From assembly GCF_001649575.2 (NCBI RefSeq), contig NC_051439.1, forward strand, positions 9,088,449-9,152,448: a DNA stretch of 64,000 nucleotides. Reading direction: 5' to 3'. Source of the DNA: Kryptolebias marmoratus. Lineage: Eukaryota > Chordata > Actinopteri > Cyprinodontiformes > Rivulidae. The notes beneath the pieces are model-generated. The model searched no databases. It saw nothing but the letters and a program-made list of their open reading frames with translations, and was not told where the DNA came from. The position numbers were made by a program, and so were the translations under genes. This document shows positions 13,150-27,100 of this stretch, piece by piece (position 1 is the stretch's first letter; each line of letters begins with the position of its first letter).

Positions 13150-13806
13150 GAAAAAAATGATGTCGCCATTTTCGTTCGCCTTCGACGTGCGCGTGCCCGA
13201 GACCTACCGTTAACGCGGGGCACACGCACGCTACACTTCTGTCTCTATGCAAGATTTGTTTGTCAACGGACGAGTCTGAGACTCCACAGGGACCAGGAGC
13301 GCTCAAACTACGGTGGCTGCATCGTCTCAGCGAGCCCGACTGAAGTGACTCGATGACTCTGGACTGACTGGCTTTGGCTTACTGAAGGAGAAGCAGTGTA
13401 CAGGTTTTTTACGTTTGTCGGCGTAGCAGAGGCTAGCCGTTCGCGTGATAGTTCTTCACACCGGCTTCATTAGCTTAGCAAGCTAACTAGCGAGCCAACA
13501 GCTGCGGAACGCTCACGGAAATGCGGTGGGAGCCTCTATGGAGGTCTTTCATTTATGTATTTGTTTATTTCTATCACTGACCAATATGAATTCAAGTCAT
13601 TGTAATGGCGTGGCAGTTATAGCTTATCTAAGATGAAGTGACAGAGGAGGCGGTGGCGTTATGTCCGGTTTTAACATTACAGCTAAAACGTCCACATCAG
13701 GCTCTTCAGTCAACACAGATACGTAGTAGTTTTGGGTCCAGCGTCAGCTCTGACACTGACAACAACAGAGTGGGTTTCGTTAGGCGATGTGTTTTCTTGT
13801 CACGAG
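13150..13806 (+). promoter_or_regulatory. ddhd1: ddhd1 promoter and 5' leader
   Basis: CpG density rises sharply here compared with the AT-rich DNA upstream (for example TTCGACGTGCGCGTGCCCGA near 13182). A YY1-like core GCCATTTT lies at 13165-13172. No TATA box or splice acceptor stands out before the ATG, so the start site probably falls in this block. Short upstream ORFs at 13633-13641 and 13661-13726 would be part of the leader if transcription starts upstream of them. Confidence 0.55.
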
Positions 13807-14416
13807 ATGAGCCTCGTGAACGATTCGATGGAGGCGGGTATGTCGTCCGTCCAGTCGGGTCTGGACGGCCACCTGCCGCTTCTTCACGCCCGACACCACG
13901 GCTCCCAGGACGGGTTAATGCTGGACCTGGACTCCCCGGAAGCCTACCTGGACAGCAGCTCGCTGGAGTACCGGGACACCGACGGGAGCAACGGCAGCCC
14001 GGTGTTCGAAAGGCGGAAGAGGTCCAGGTCCAACAGCTCCAGGCACAGATTCAACGAGGTGGTCACGGAGCTGGTTCCGGAGGAGGTGCGGTGGTTTTAC
14101 AAGGAGGACAAGAAGACGTGGAAGCCTTTCCTCGGACACGACTCGCTCAAGATCGAGCTGATGTTCCGGAAATACTGCGAGCTGAACCCCGGCGCCGTCC
14201 GCTCCCGGGTGAGCAGCGGCGAGGAGGAGAGCCCCGGACTGAACGGCTCGGCGCCCGCAGAGACCGAAGGCCGCGGCTTCATGGACACATCCAGCGTGTC
14301 CTTTGACGAGAGGGACCCGGACTGCTTTGAGATCAACCTGGAGCCCGTCTGTGTTCGGGGAGGCCTCTATGAGGTGGACATAAAGGAGAGGAAATGCTGT
14401 CCTGTCTACTGGAAAC
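13807..14416 (+). CDS. ddhd1: ddhd1 coding exon 1
   Basis: Encodes residues 1-203 plus one base. It is GC-rich, unlike the AT-rich flanks. It carries a Ser/Asp-rich N-terminus, a basic ERRKRSRSNSSRHR stretch and the WWE-like region, ending CPVYWK. The donor is AAAC|GTAAGC. Joining to exon 2 gives WKQQDHIP, matching the family spacing WNQADKIP. The ATG has a purine at -3 (G) and is the first in-frame ATG after the upstream stop at 13684. Confidence 0.95.
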
Positions 14417-17400
14417 GTAAGCACAAGTCCTCTCCCACCACCACCACCACCACCATCATCAGCAGCAGCATCAGATACTAAAGGCATTGCTCATGGTTTC
14501 AAATCCTCCTAACTCAGTTTAAACCTCTTCATACACCTTAGTCAGCATTTAAATTAGACAGTTCACACTCATGAAATTAATGCACAACATTCATCCTGTT
14601 TCCCTTACTATTTAATTTCAAATTCAATCTTGATTATGTTTATTTATTCACCATACCTGCTGAAAAGACACTTAATTTGATTGATCTGGGGGGAAGACAT
14701 TGGGTGTCAATTCATTGAACTAAGCTGATACGTGTTTACTAATTCATGGTTACTTCCAGGAAAAGCTGGGAAGCAAATTGGAGGTAAATGAGAGCTGTGA
14801 TTCCTGAAGACGGGGATCAGGAACCCACTCCTTTAGATAATTTTCAGAAATCAAGTGAAATTGAAAAATGACTTGCTAATGACACATTTGTAACAAAATA
14901 TAAGATCAAGAGTGATAAATTGATTAAAAAAAATAGACCCACAGTACTTTATTTGACATTAGGCCCATGTTTATTAAGGTTACTAGTAATATTTGTATGT
15001 AAACCAGCAGCGACTGGAGTCACAAGCATCTACCGTTATTCCATGTGTCGGATGATTAAAAGTTTGGCAACCACTGATGGAAAGCATCAAAATACTTGAA
15101 CTCAATACGTCTCACACGGTTAGTTGGTATTTGCAAATTTCCTCTTGGTTCAGACCCATATTGTGCCTTTCACTTTGGACTTGAAACATAAAGAAAATCG
15201 AGTTATCTGAAGCATTCAAGTTTATCCTACCTATATAATCACGAAGCGTCTCAAATAACTGTAACCTTTTATTAGCTTGTCTCTTAGTGTTCAGGAAGGA
15301 CATTCTGTGTACAAAGTACGCTGATGTGTTTTTCAGTATCACCCAGCTCATTTTCTGCAGAAACCGCTCGTCTCTTTCAAAGAGTCTCATTTAAATTCTG
15401 CTTTTACACCCTTTTGTCTCCAGAGAACCGAGCGAGACTCTTGTTAATTATGTCACTCTTGACTGTAATAAAACCTGGCCCCACTCTGTTAAACACAGAG
15501 TCTTGCTCCTTGTGGGTTTGAAAGACCTGTTTAGGCAAATGGAAATCAGTTCACTGTATGCCGTCCAAGTTGTCAACCGAAATGTTCTTAAGAGGCGTTG
15601 ATGACATTGTTGGATTGTTTTCTGTCATAAGCATCGCAAAATAAGCCCATTTTTTACTGACAGTACATCTAATCCTTAGGAAAAAACAACAACATGCGTC
15701 TATAGTTAATTTCGGTGCTGTGTCTTCTGCAGAGCAAGACCATATCCCTGTGATGAGAGGCCAGTGGTTCATCGACGGTACCTGGCTCCCTTTAGAGGAA
15801 GAGGAGAGCGACCTCATTGAACAGGAGCACCTGAACCATTTCCGCGGCCAACAGATGCAGGACACCTTCGAGACGGATCTAGTGGTCAAGACCGTTGACA
15901 GCAAAGATGGTGAGGAGCGAGAGAAAAAACAAAAAACGGGGAGTGTATTTGTTTCAAACCTTGGCGTGTTAAAATATCCTGAACAGCACTGACGCATCCA
16001 TTCTTGTGACTAAGTTCTCAGAGGTTACCTGCAATCAGTCAGAGTTAAAAACGACTGGATATTTTGCTGTCGAGCTTGCATTGACGGGTAAATTGTGTTC
16101 CACTCAGCTTTTCAGGTGGTTTTTTTTTTTTTTTTACTAAGAGGAGTTTAAAGATGAAATGCTTCCTTAGGCTTCACAGTCATAACGTGTGTCAAAGCAT
16201 CACCAGCTTGAGGAAGGGGTAAAAAAAAAAAAGCCAGAAGAACAGCTTTATACGTGACAAGAACTAAATTGTAGAGTCACAGGGAGTCCCAGCTCAATGA
16301 AACGATCGTGATGGGTACGTGCATTCACGTGTGCGTCGGTTCTCCCTCCACATCCCGCCCGGGCTACAGCAGCTGCAGCCTTTAGTTTCTAGCATGTCCC
16401 TTTTTTGATGTGCTGGCGCACGTGTAATGTGGCAGGCTCTAGCCGGGGACGGCAATAAGAAAGGAGTTCTTTGATTCAGCAGTCTCTTTAAGGCTGCTTG
16501 CTCCATGAGACTCTTTTTTTTTTTTTAATCAGTGATGAATGTGCAAGGGTGTGAATTAGGAAGATATATAAAACCAAACAGGGAGGAAAGATGCAGAAAC
16601 TGCTAAAGCGAGGGTGAGAACGGTGTAATATTAGAAAAGGGATTTATTCCCCAGTCTGATCTGACGAAACATACTAGAATATTTAAACTAATTGGTCACT
16701 TTTAACGAACTGCCTCATGTTTACTCTTAAATATAAAGGACTCCAAATGAAAAAAGAATAAACGTTTGCTTGCCTTGGGCCTCATTTAGGTTCAGGTCTT
16801 TGCTTTGCAGTCAACGGAAGTGAACGACGTGGAAGAATATTTCCCCTTTGTCAGAAAGGTCTATAAATAAAGTCATCACCTGAGCTGAAGAGTGTTCTCA
16901 ATATTTTAGCGCTCTCTCACTTCCATTGTCACTATTTGGAGTGTCAGATTATCTGCAAGGTGTTTGAAATATAGTGCGGGGGTTTTATAATGTTTTCACA
17001 GCCACTTCAGGTGTCTGTCACATGATTTTTAACTAATAGCCTGATACTGTAAGAGAGAAAATTGTAACTTCAACCCGTTACTGTGGCATAATGAAGAAGG
17101 TAGTGGTATGGTGTGTTGCACATGTTAATAAAAAAACTGCGTCTGCTCTATTTTCCACCTTCGTGGAGCAGCAGCATCAGGGTCTGCAAAGAAAATTCCC
17201 GCCTCCTTTGTTTGCACGTTGTTTTCAACTTCTATATTTAGCTGAGCCTGAAAAGCAGAGTGGATGATAGATCGAGTTAATTCACCTTCTTTGTGCAGAT
17301 GTTCCAAGCAGCCTCTTACAGAGGAGTATTTTATTTTAAAACTAATAATTTCAAGCACTCAGAGGCTTCTCGAAACTGCGTTATGACTGATATATGGATA

Positions 17401-20400
17401 GCACAACCAGCACGCCGTGCTATTATATTATTGCGGCGCGTTTACTCCCTGCTACCCCACTGTCTCACCAACCTGCCATTACACTCGCTTTCTCTCCTTG
17501 CTCCGTGTGCCGCAGATAAGAGAGCCAAGACGAAAGGCTGGTGAGGCAGAAGACACGGTAGACATTATTATTGTTGTGCAGACGCGATAAAACCCAGGGC
17601 TGCTGTTGGATACAGAACATTTAGATGTACAGTATTCTGAAAACTAAAGAGCCGTAGTCATTTTATTCAACGCTGCGGTTCTTTCGCAACATCAGCAGTT
17701 ATAGATTGATTTTATGAGCTTTCTGATCTGGAAGTGGTTAATGGTTCTTTTAGGATTTCCTGATAAAGAGCTTCAAGAGATTTCTGTGTTTTACTGTTTA
17801 TTTGTCTCAATATTTTCTAATTGGCATTATTGTACTAAACTAGTTTGAATTTTTGCTGGTAACTGGTTCAATGAGCTTGAGGGACGTTTAAATCATTCAT
17901 AAATTGTGAGTTTTTGGATCTCCTGGTGAGCTTTGATCAGCATAATAAATTTCCAATCCTGACTGTTGGGAGAAGATTGAATTTTCGAGGCACTAGGCAT
18001 GAAACGGAGCCGTGAAATGTTTTTTTAGAAAAGTACTTGACACTTAAATATAGTTATCACTTGTGCACATGATGGTTAAAATGTCAGTATTATTAGCTTG
18101 CTCAAAAAAGAAATGGTTTATTTTTGATCAAATGGTAATGATAGTGCAGATAATGCGTTTTAATCACAAACCTGTTGGGATATTCCACACAAATGCCAGT
18201 TATTATTTTAGTTTTGACCTCCACGTACCCATTCAGTGCGTAATAGAAATCCCAGTCATTACAAAGCACTCCTTTAGAATGGATCCATCAGTGCTGTAAT
18301 GTCCGAGTGGGCATTATCGATGGCCCTTCCAGCAAACAAACTTACTTGACGCTCAGCACTTTTCTCCTCCTCCACAGCCCTTCGCGTCTGCTGAGGGAAA
18401 CACTGCCTGCATTTGCAAGTCTCATAGCCGCGTTGTCCTGGATTGAACGATTTAGTCAAATTCCACGCTCGTAGACCAGTTTTTACTAACAAATTCTGAG
18501 CAGGTCTTTTCAAAAGTTCCACATGCCAATGCACTACAGATTCACGGTTTAAAGTTTCTTTTATTTCTGAGTTTATTCCATTTTTTGGGGGGGTTCCTTA
18601 TCTTGATTGTGATGTGACGATGAATTGTAATGCTGTTCTGTTTATAAAAAAAAATGTTCGCAAACTAATTATATCGGTTAGTGGACGTGTTTTTGTGTTT
18701 GAAAGCTTTTACCACAGTAGTTACATTAGACTTATTGGGAAGTAAATGTAAGCTGAATGTGACATAAAGATGTTTATATTTGACCGTGATTGTTCAGTAA
18801 TGTTTTGTTTTACAGTTTTCTGAAAGTCATTGTTACGCAGCCACAACACGTTTTGTGACAGAATATATCACATTTGCTGCAAGGACCAGCATTATTAATA
18901 ATATTTGTCCTAAATCTGTACCTACAGTTTTGAACAAGTCTTGCACTTGACTTCTCATCACTAAGTTAGTTATTAAATATACGAACGAACTTATTCATAA
19001 ATAAAGCTGGAAATATAAGCACATATGGGGAAAATGCTGAAATAAATAAATAAATAGACTTATGCCTTTTATAGATAGCAGCTCTGTAGAATTCTGTAAT
19101 GAGATCAAACTACATGTTACTTCAGCCTTCTAAGGTACAGTATTAGTGAACCTGTGCTGGGTTGTAAGTTGTAGGCTCATAAGCACCTTTACTCTATAAT
19201 GCCGTTGTTTATTTAATGCAACCGACACGTTCTGTCAGGAACAAAAACAGGCTTTTTGTTCTGGTTGGAGTAGTAACCCGATTGCAGTGATGTTTGATAG
19301 ATTGGCAGGTTAAAGATTATTGACAACAAGACTGATGTGACTGAAAGTGGACTCACTATTTGTTGGTTGTTAGTTCTCTCCCACCTGCCCCCTTTCTACC
19401 TCCCTTTTCTGTTCAAATGGAGTGGATATCAGACGAGTGCTAAAACTACATGTCACAAGCGCAAACGCTGCCAAGGTACTGTGAAATATCAAGTCTTCTG
19501 TTTACTTCTGTTGTGTTAGCTCTTTTAGCTTCACCCCCTTTCCCTGTAGATGCTAGGTCTCCGTTGGAGTACATTTTTCTTTCTTTTGTGGTTCCAATCT
19601 TTTGAAGTCTTCCATTTAGAACTAGACCTAGGCTCAGTTAGATATGGTTGACTTAAAGACTGTTCTCATTACTGCTTTAACTGGGCCTAGATGCTAGAAC
19701 TCTCTTTGTGTGCTGTGATCCAGACTTTTGGTGCTACTGTTGCTGCTTTTTGACGAATCTTGTGTATCTCCTTGCTGGCATAGTAAGTTGACAACATGGT
19801 TGACTCAACCACAAGGACAAAACCAGTAACATCTGGATCTGTAATAAGTTTCTCATCAACCTCCCCTCTGCTTGACTTTTTTTTTAAATTTAGCTTTGTT
19901 TCCCACTTTCCCCTCATTGCTTTCTCTCTTTCATTCATTCAGGCAGTACTACTGTAGATTTAATGAACCACCATCAGCTGCTCAATAGAAAGCTTTCCGA
20001 ACAAAGCTCTATTGAGAGCCAAGCACAACTGATGAGACCCAAAGTGGAGCCATTGTAGTCGTTCAGTATATTAGATCTCTTTTGCTCATTCTCTCTGAGG
20101 CCCATCACTCATATTTCTGGGTGAACTGAATAGAGAAGTCTCATCTTACAGTAAAATCAAGCGAACGTTGACCTAAAAACTAGTGTGCAAAATAAACACC
20201 CCTGTGAACGAGTGGTTTTTGTGACTGTGCACCAACTCGCTTGTAGTTTTTTTTCTTTTAATTCCATTACTATTACAGTCTCTGTAGTGCTTTGAAGCAG
20301 AAATACCATATGTAATAAAATTAACTTTTATATCTGTCACACTACAATTCTGGGCTACTATTATTAGTGAGTGGTTTGAAGAGGGCTCCTTGTTCATTCC

Positions 20401-21140
20401 CTTCAACCCTTCCCTTGCTCAACTATGTGTTCATTTTAGCTACTTTTTTGTTATATACCTTCTCTTTACCCTCTATAATCTATAATCTTCTTTTTGACCC
20501 TCTGTAGTTTTATAGCTGTGCTATAGAACTCCTTTAGACACTTCAACCAGGATCCCTTCACTCTCTCTTCCTTTCACAATGCATTGTATTTCATCAGAAA
20601 GAGGAAGTGCTCTTCTACATTGCCAAAAAAAAAAAATCATGATTATGTTCAACAAATAAAAGGAAGTCAGGAAACTCGATTATATCCTTTGGCTAAAAAC
20701 AGTTACCCTGTGGGAAAGTACTGCAATGTTAATCTCTTAGCTGGCAGAAAGCTTTTTAAATGTAATAGATGTAGTGAGTGGCTCCTTAAACGGTGTTAGA
20801 TGATTAAAGAAAATATGTCACTCTGTTTAAGGGGGGCTAAATTGTTGGTCTGCATCATAAAGGGGTAAACATGAAGATTCCTAAAACTTCTACAATTAGG
20901 TCAGGAACTGTTAAACATTTTATTAAAGGCCTTAAGGTTTGTGTGGAAGAAATATGCTTTGGGAAACATTGTGATTGCAAGCCTGGAGATACCATGCTCC
21001 AGGTTTCCTCTGTTTTAAGAAAAGGGACGCATCCATCACACCTAGGAGCCTGTGGGGGCGGTATTGTGGTCTGAGGCTGCTTCGGTCAGCGATGTTACAG
21101 TCCTAAAATGAATTCACCCGACTACCTAAGCTGATTGGCA

Positions 21141-21173
<33 letters not shown>

Positions 21174-24100
21174 CCAGCAATACATTTGAAGAGACAAACA
21201 TATTCCAAGACAACAGTTCCAGGATTCATTCATTCAAAACTGAAATAGTGGTTCAACGAGTTTAAGCATTTTTAACAAATGGTTTGGCTTCCACAAAGTT
21301 CTGACCTTAACCATTTGGGAATTTTTTGTATCTGCTGGAGAAAACTTTCCACCTCGGTCCAGCTCCTCGACCATCGAGGCAAGGTCTTGACAAAACATTA
21401 ATGCGACAAAACCCCTTAGAAACCTGTGACTCGAGCATTCAGTTCCTCCACATCTTGTTTTATTATTTGATATGTTCTTGTCATATGTCCTGCTTACAAT
21501 GTAAACCCAGGCAGAATAATATTAGTGTTTATTAAATGCCCAGTTGGTGGAAAGACGTGAGTCATGATGAAAAGTATTTTAAAGAAAAGTTAGGGAATAT
21601 ATTTAGGAAGTTTAAATGTCCATGGGAACATGATGGTTTTCTTTTACAGTACAGTACATTAATTATGGGACTGTATTCTTTCACGTTTAAAACCAAAACA
21701 TATGCTGGAACGCAGCATTTGTCCAAGAACTTGATCCTCTTAAAGGTTTTAATTTCCTGTTTTGTTCAGAGTAGCACAAAGAGCCCTGAGTATGCGCTGG
21801 AAAGTTGCCAAAGCATTCAACAGATTCACTCAAATGAACTTGAACCGAGCGAGGCACGTAAAGGACACGCGGCAGGTCTGCGGCTCTCTCAAGTCGTCCT
21901 CCTTCTGTTTATTTGCTCTTGGCTTTCGTAGGTGTCACTCGGGTTTCTCTCTCCCCAAAACTCTGCTCTTACTTGCCGTAGTCACTGCCGAATACACCGA
22001 ATGGAAAAACCTGAATGAAAGAGTGCAGTTGTTTTTCGATGCTCTTCATAAAAAAATTACAAATTGGATGACATGGAAGCAGGATGACAAGCAAGAGCTG
22101 AAATATGCTATCATGCTGTGTGACATGGTTTGTTTGTTTTTTCTTTATGCAGATCAATGCTTCAGGCTGCATTTGATTGAGCAGTTTTAAACTTTTGCTG
22201 TATTATACTAGTTTTAAAATCATATTTTGATGTATTTCTCATTACCTCAATCTCTAATTTTGTATAATGTCTATAATTTGATATATTAGCCTTTTCTACA
22301 TGGAGCTTTTCTCCACCTTTGTTCATTGATTTTTCTTTTTCCTTCTCTTTGCCAGATTACCCATTCCCTGTCCCAGTGCTCTTCCAATGCCCGTCTGTAT
22401 TAATTAATTACATTTCTTCTCTCTGTCACTTCCCCTCCGCCCTTCAGCCATCCACAGTTTTAAGCTGAGTCGAACACACGTGGACTGGCACAGCGTGGAC
22501 GAGGTCTACCTTTACAGCGATGCTACCACTTCTAAGATTGCACGCACTGTCACCCAGAAACTGGGCTTCTCCAAAGGTCTGTATCATCACTTTGCCTTTA
22601 TTTATTTATTTATTTTTATTTTTTATTTTATTTATTTTTACAAATCAGTCATACAGTATGTGTTTGTTTATCAGCCCTGTAGTTTGAAACCGTTTGTAAG
22701 AGCAGTAGAAATTTTAAATGAGTTATGAGTAGACTGGCTACACTTTTGATATGAGGTACTGCTATAATGTGACTATTAAGGCAAAAATATCTATTTTGGG
22801 ACCGTTATCTCATTGTGACCTACTCTTGAGCTCACTGAAAGTGTGAAGAGTATATTTAACACTACATTCGCAAACATTAAAAATAAAACCGTTAAACACC
22901 CTCAGTGGGTTAGTTCACACAATTACACAATCAATCTCAGGGCCTTTGTTCGACCCAAAGTGTCCCAAGTGTAAGTGAAAAGATGTTAAATGCAGTTTAA
23001 CCCCCCGAAGTGTTTGATTTGATCAGTATTCGTGACTGTAATTTGGGATGATCTTCATCTGTGGTTTGCAGATTGTAAGAGGAGGAGGTGTTCCTGGTTA
23101 CCTCAGCCTCCCCTGACTAACAAATGCTCTGTAAAAGGATCTCTCTCTTCAGACAGCTGGTTGGCTCCTATCACCTTTCTGCGTAGCACATGGCTTGATT
23201 AGATTATAGGTTTTAAGTAAAGACACACACTCAGCCTCACGGTCACATGACGAGTCCGGCCACACATCTCTGGTCACAGGAGGGCTCCCTGTCTCACCTA
23301 CTGACCTGCTTTGACTCAACAGCTCGTTACTTAAACGTTGTCACTCAGATAATAATAGGCTCCAAGTTAAAAGGTGTTTTTATTTTGGCATTGTTGTACA
23401 CAGAATGCCCAAATGGAGCATGCTTTTTTAAATGAATGGTATTTCTACTCCTAACTGAGGCTCCAATCTTCTTCTCACTCCTGTTTTAGCCTCAAGCAGT
23501 GGCACGCGGCTCCATCGGGGTTTCGTTGAGGAGGCCTCCCCAGAGGACAGACCTCCTCACACGACACACGTCGTCTTTGTGGTGCACGGAATCGGGCAGA
23601 AGATGGACCAGGGGCGCATCATTAAAAACACTGCAATGTGAGTTGGCGTTCGTAAAACCGACAGCTAGATTTATAATTGCCTTGTAATGCTGCGGTTTGT
23701 TTTGTTTTTTTTCCTTGAAACATTTTTTTTAAAAATAGAATCTGAAACTCAGCAAGGTCGTGTTTAAATAGAACAGCTTTCCCCCTTTTAAATGTATTTA
23801 TGCATTAAATTTAGATCCAGTCTAGATCTACACAAGCACACTGCAGGGGAAAATAAAGCTTTTATGTTACTTCAGAGTGTTTTCTTTCTTGCTGTCACAT
23901 TTTTCACTGCACTTCCTTCTTTTCACTTCTGTATAACAGGCACAAATCATAATGTTTTATTAATCGAATATTTATTATTTTTGTTGTTTGTGTTTTAATT
24001 TGCCTGGCCTCTTGATAAAACTTGTTAAACACATGTTTCACAGTAGATCAGCTGTGGGTTCAGATATTTACCTGTTGGGCAGGTCATCCTTGTTGCCATA

Positions 24101-27100
24101 GCAGCTTGAATTCACATTTAAAGAGGTGCCAGTGACAGCAAAAAGTTGGAGACTATTTCCCTTTTTTGTTTGAGAGGCAGCTGGCAGCCCACTTTCAGTG
24201 TAGCTGTTTGACAAATCTTCATTGTCTATAAAAAACAAAAACAGAACTCACCTAAAAATAAATAGAAAAGTCACATTTGTGAAGAAACTGTTGCACAACA
24301 AGGCCTGTAGAATACAGTAAATGTCATCCTCCTCTTATAGGCTCGTCACAAAAACAGCATTGTATGCATGCTACACAGCAAACAAATTTTGCCTCCCTGA
24401 CCTTTTCTAATAAGGGACAGAAATTGTGAGCAATCATCTTTGACCTTTCTCTCAGCAACTCACATTTCATGCATGTTTTCAGCTGATGTAATGAAAAAAA
24501 AACCTATTCAGATTTTACATGACCGTTGGGTAAACCTAAACTTTTGCACATGAAGTCCAAACTATACTCTTGACCCTGTTAGAATGCTTCTCCAGTCAGC
24601 TTATTGAGCTTTTTGTATTTCTATCAAACGTTTTGTGTATTTTACTCGAATCTCTGGCAAAAGCAAATATTTGTGGCGTTATCTTTTATGTGATGGATTG
24701 CAGCCCACTAAACAGCACTGCAATCTATCAATTTATCTGTATTTGCCCTTGTGCTACTACTGCAGGTCGTTTGTAGTACTCCTGCAACCCAAGCCAAGAC
24801 TCTCTGTGATACAAAGTTGGCTCTTGATCAGACCCAGCTTAAGCTGACTGAGCAAAATAGGTAAAGAAAACAAAGTCGGGCTGCAGAGCATGTTTAAGCC
24901 TGGCTCGCATCTTCCGGTGGGTTAAGGCACACATTAAAAAAGAAAATCCATTTTTGTTTGTTGTTGTTTTTGTTTTTCTTACCTTGAATAATTCAAGAAC
25001 TGTGTCAGAGTTTCATCATCAGTGAGAAAGGTAATTGTTGGAATCGGGGACATTGTGTTTTAGAACTCAGCCCTCAGCCGGGGAGTGTCTCGAAATGTTT
25101 TCACATCAACATGTTGTGGGCGCAGCACAGAAAACTGGGTGACTAAACCTTTAACTTTCCATGCAGACACTTGCGATAAAGCCTTATCAAACTCATGCAG
25201 GTTCCTCATTCACATCAGTTGTACAAAAGCCTCTCTGATTTTACATTTCTCCAGATCAACAACTACCTCACTCTCCCTCTCTTTTTGTGTTTAGTGAATC
25301 TCGCAAGCTCAGGCAGAGCCATTTATGGCAGGTAGCAGTGTTTGCCATTGTGTATGTTTCTGCACAACAGAAGCTGTCACATCAATGAGGACTGAAATGG
25401 ACACCATTCTTTAGTTCTTTTCTTTAAAAAAAACTTCTTTCTACATAATGTAATGATAGCGTTGCTTCTAAATTTAACATAAAATGCCCAGACACACCTC
25501 GGTAACAGAGCTTTTTGTGCAGTGTTGTAATTTTTTTCTTTCGTTTGTGTTTGTTTAGGTTGAGGGAGGGAGTCAGGAAGATGGAGGAGAAGCACTTCGC
25601 CGAGCACAACGACGAACATGTGGAATTCCTGCCTGTCGAGTGGCGTTCCAAACTCACCCTAGATGGAGGTTCGTTAGAGCTCCGGTTCTGTTCAAAATGC
25701 TGAGCAAGAATATTGGGACGTTATTACAGCTCATAAACTTAATAAGCTGGAGTTTGCTGCTTAAACAAGCAGATTTTTAAAGTCTTTTTTTTTACTTCTA
25801 TGTCTCCCTTAGATACTGTAGACTCAATCACGCCAGACAAAGTGAGAGGACTCAGAGACCTTCTCAACAGCAGTGCCATGGACATCATGTACTACAACAG
25901 CCCACTTTACCGGGATGAAGTGAGAGTTGCACAATTTTTTAACCTACTACGGCATGTCTAGTAGCCTCGCCCCTCGCGTTAAAACTTTTTCCCTCCTCCA
26001 TAGATAACCAAGGGCCTCACAGAGGAGCTGAACAGACTGTACTCGCTCTTCTGCTCGCGGAACCCCGAGTTTGAGGAAAAGGGTGGCAAAGTGTCTATTG
26101 TGTCTCACTCCCTCGGCTGCGTCATCGCCTATGACATCATAACGGGATGGGATCCCGTGCGCTTCTGTCTGCAGGAGCTGTGCGCGGTGGAGGAGGAGCA
26201 GGACATGCGCTGGGTGTCTTATGAAGAGAGGCAACTTTTAGACCAGCTGAGGCTCACGAGAAACAGGTCGGCGCTTGTTCCTGCACGTCAGTGACTCTTA
26301 GAGAGTTTAGATATAGGTGAAAATTTAGAGAGCGGATTTGGAGACGTTTGGCTGGGTTTTCTTCTTATCCAAATCTGGTATAGAATGCTGTGATTTGTGT
26401 TTTTGGCAGGTTGGGAGAACTGGAAAATCAGCTTGCCAAATTAGAAGCCTCTAGACCCTCAACCCCTCAAGCTCTCAAATTCAAGGTGAGATGGTTTTAT
26501 GTGAACGGCTGTAATAGTACTCAAATAGATAAATAACAGTAATTTCTGTATAGAACATTCATGAGTTATATTTTAAAAGGAAAAAACAAATAAATTACAA
26601 CTATAGATGCTGTGTCATTACTGTTCATAGCAGTGAACAAATGTTGTCAACATGATTACTAAAAACCTCCCTTTGCGACGTTTATTATCCTCTTTGCAAC
26701 TTTTGTCCCACAGGTGGAAAACTTCTTCTGCATGGGTTCTCCTCTGGCAGTTTTCTTGGCCTTGAGAGGGATTCGCCCAGGCACCAGCTGCAATCAGAAC
26801 CACTTCTTGCCCACCTCTATCTGCAGCCGACTTTTTAATGTCTTCCATCCCACAGACCCTGTGGTCAGTTCCACTTAATCATCCCAGTTGCTACATGTGT
26901 TACAGGAAGTTAAGATTTCTTTCTGTTGATGAGGAGCCAACAAGAGAAGCTTTGTAGAACATGCAACTTATCAGAAGTGAGACCTGAAATTGTCTTTTTG
27001 TTTACCGTTTGTTTGATTTTTCAACTTCCTCTCCTCTGTTTAGGCTTACAGGCTGGAGCCCCTCATCCTTAAACATTATAGCAATGTTGCACCTGTTCAG

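Larger units (their letters stand above)
15910..22447 (+). other. ddhd1 intron 2
   Basis: 6538 bases, the longest ddhd1 intron. It contains the Tc1 relic and T31 run. A + strand open frame of about 140 codons (21762-22190) has no family resemblance and no splice support. Confidence 0.9.

Noticed and set aside
13638..14487. Other long frames over ddhd1 exon 1 on both strands
   Set aside because: They are shadows of the GC-rich exon. Only the 13807 frame reads DDHD1 residues and meets the conserved splice phase.
21762..22190. 142-codon + strand frame before ddhd1 exon 3 as an extra exon or nested gene
   Set aside because: No resemblance to DDHD1 or any known family; the exon 2-3 join is already seamless without it.
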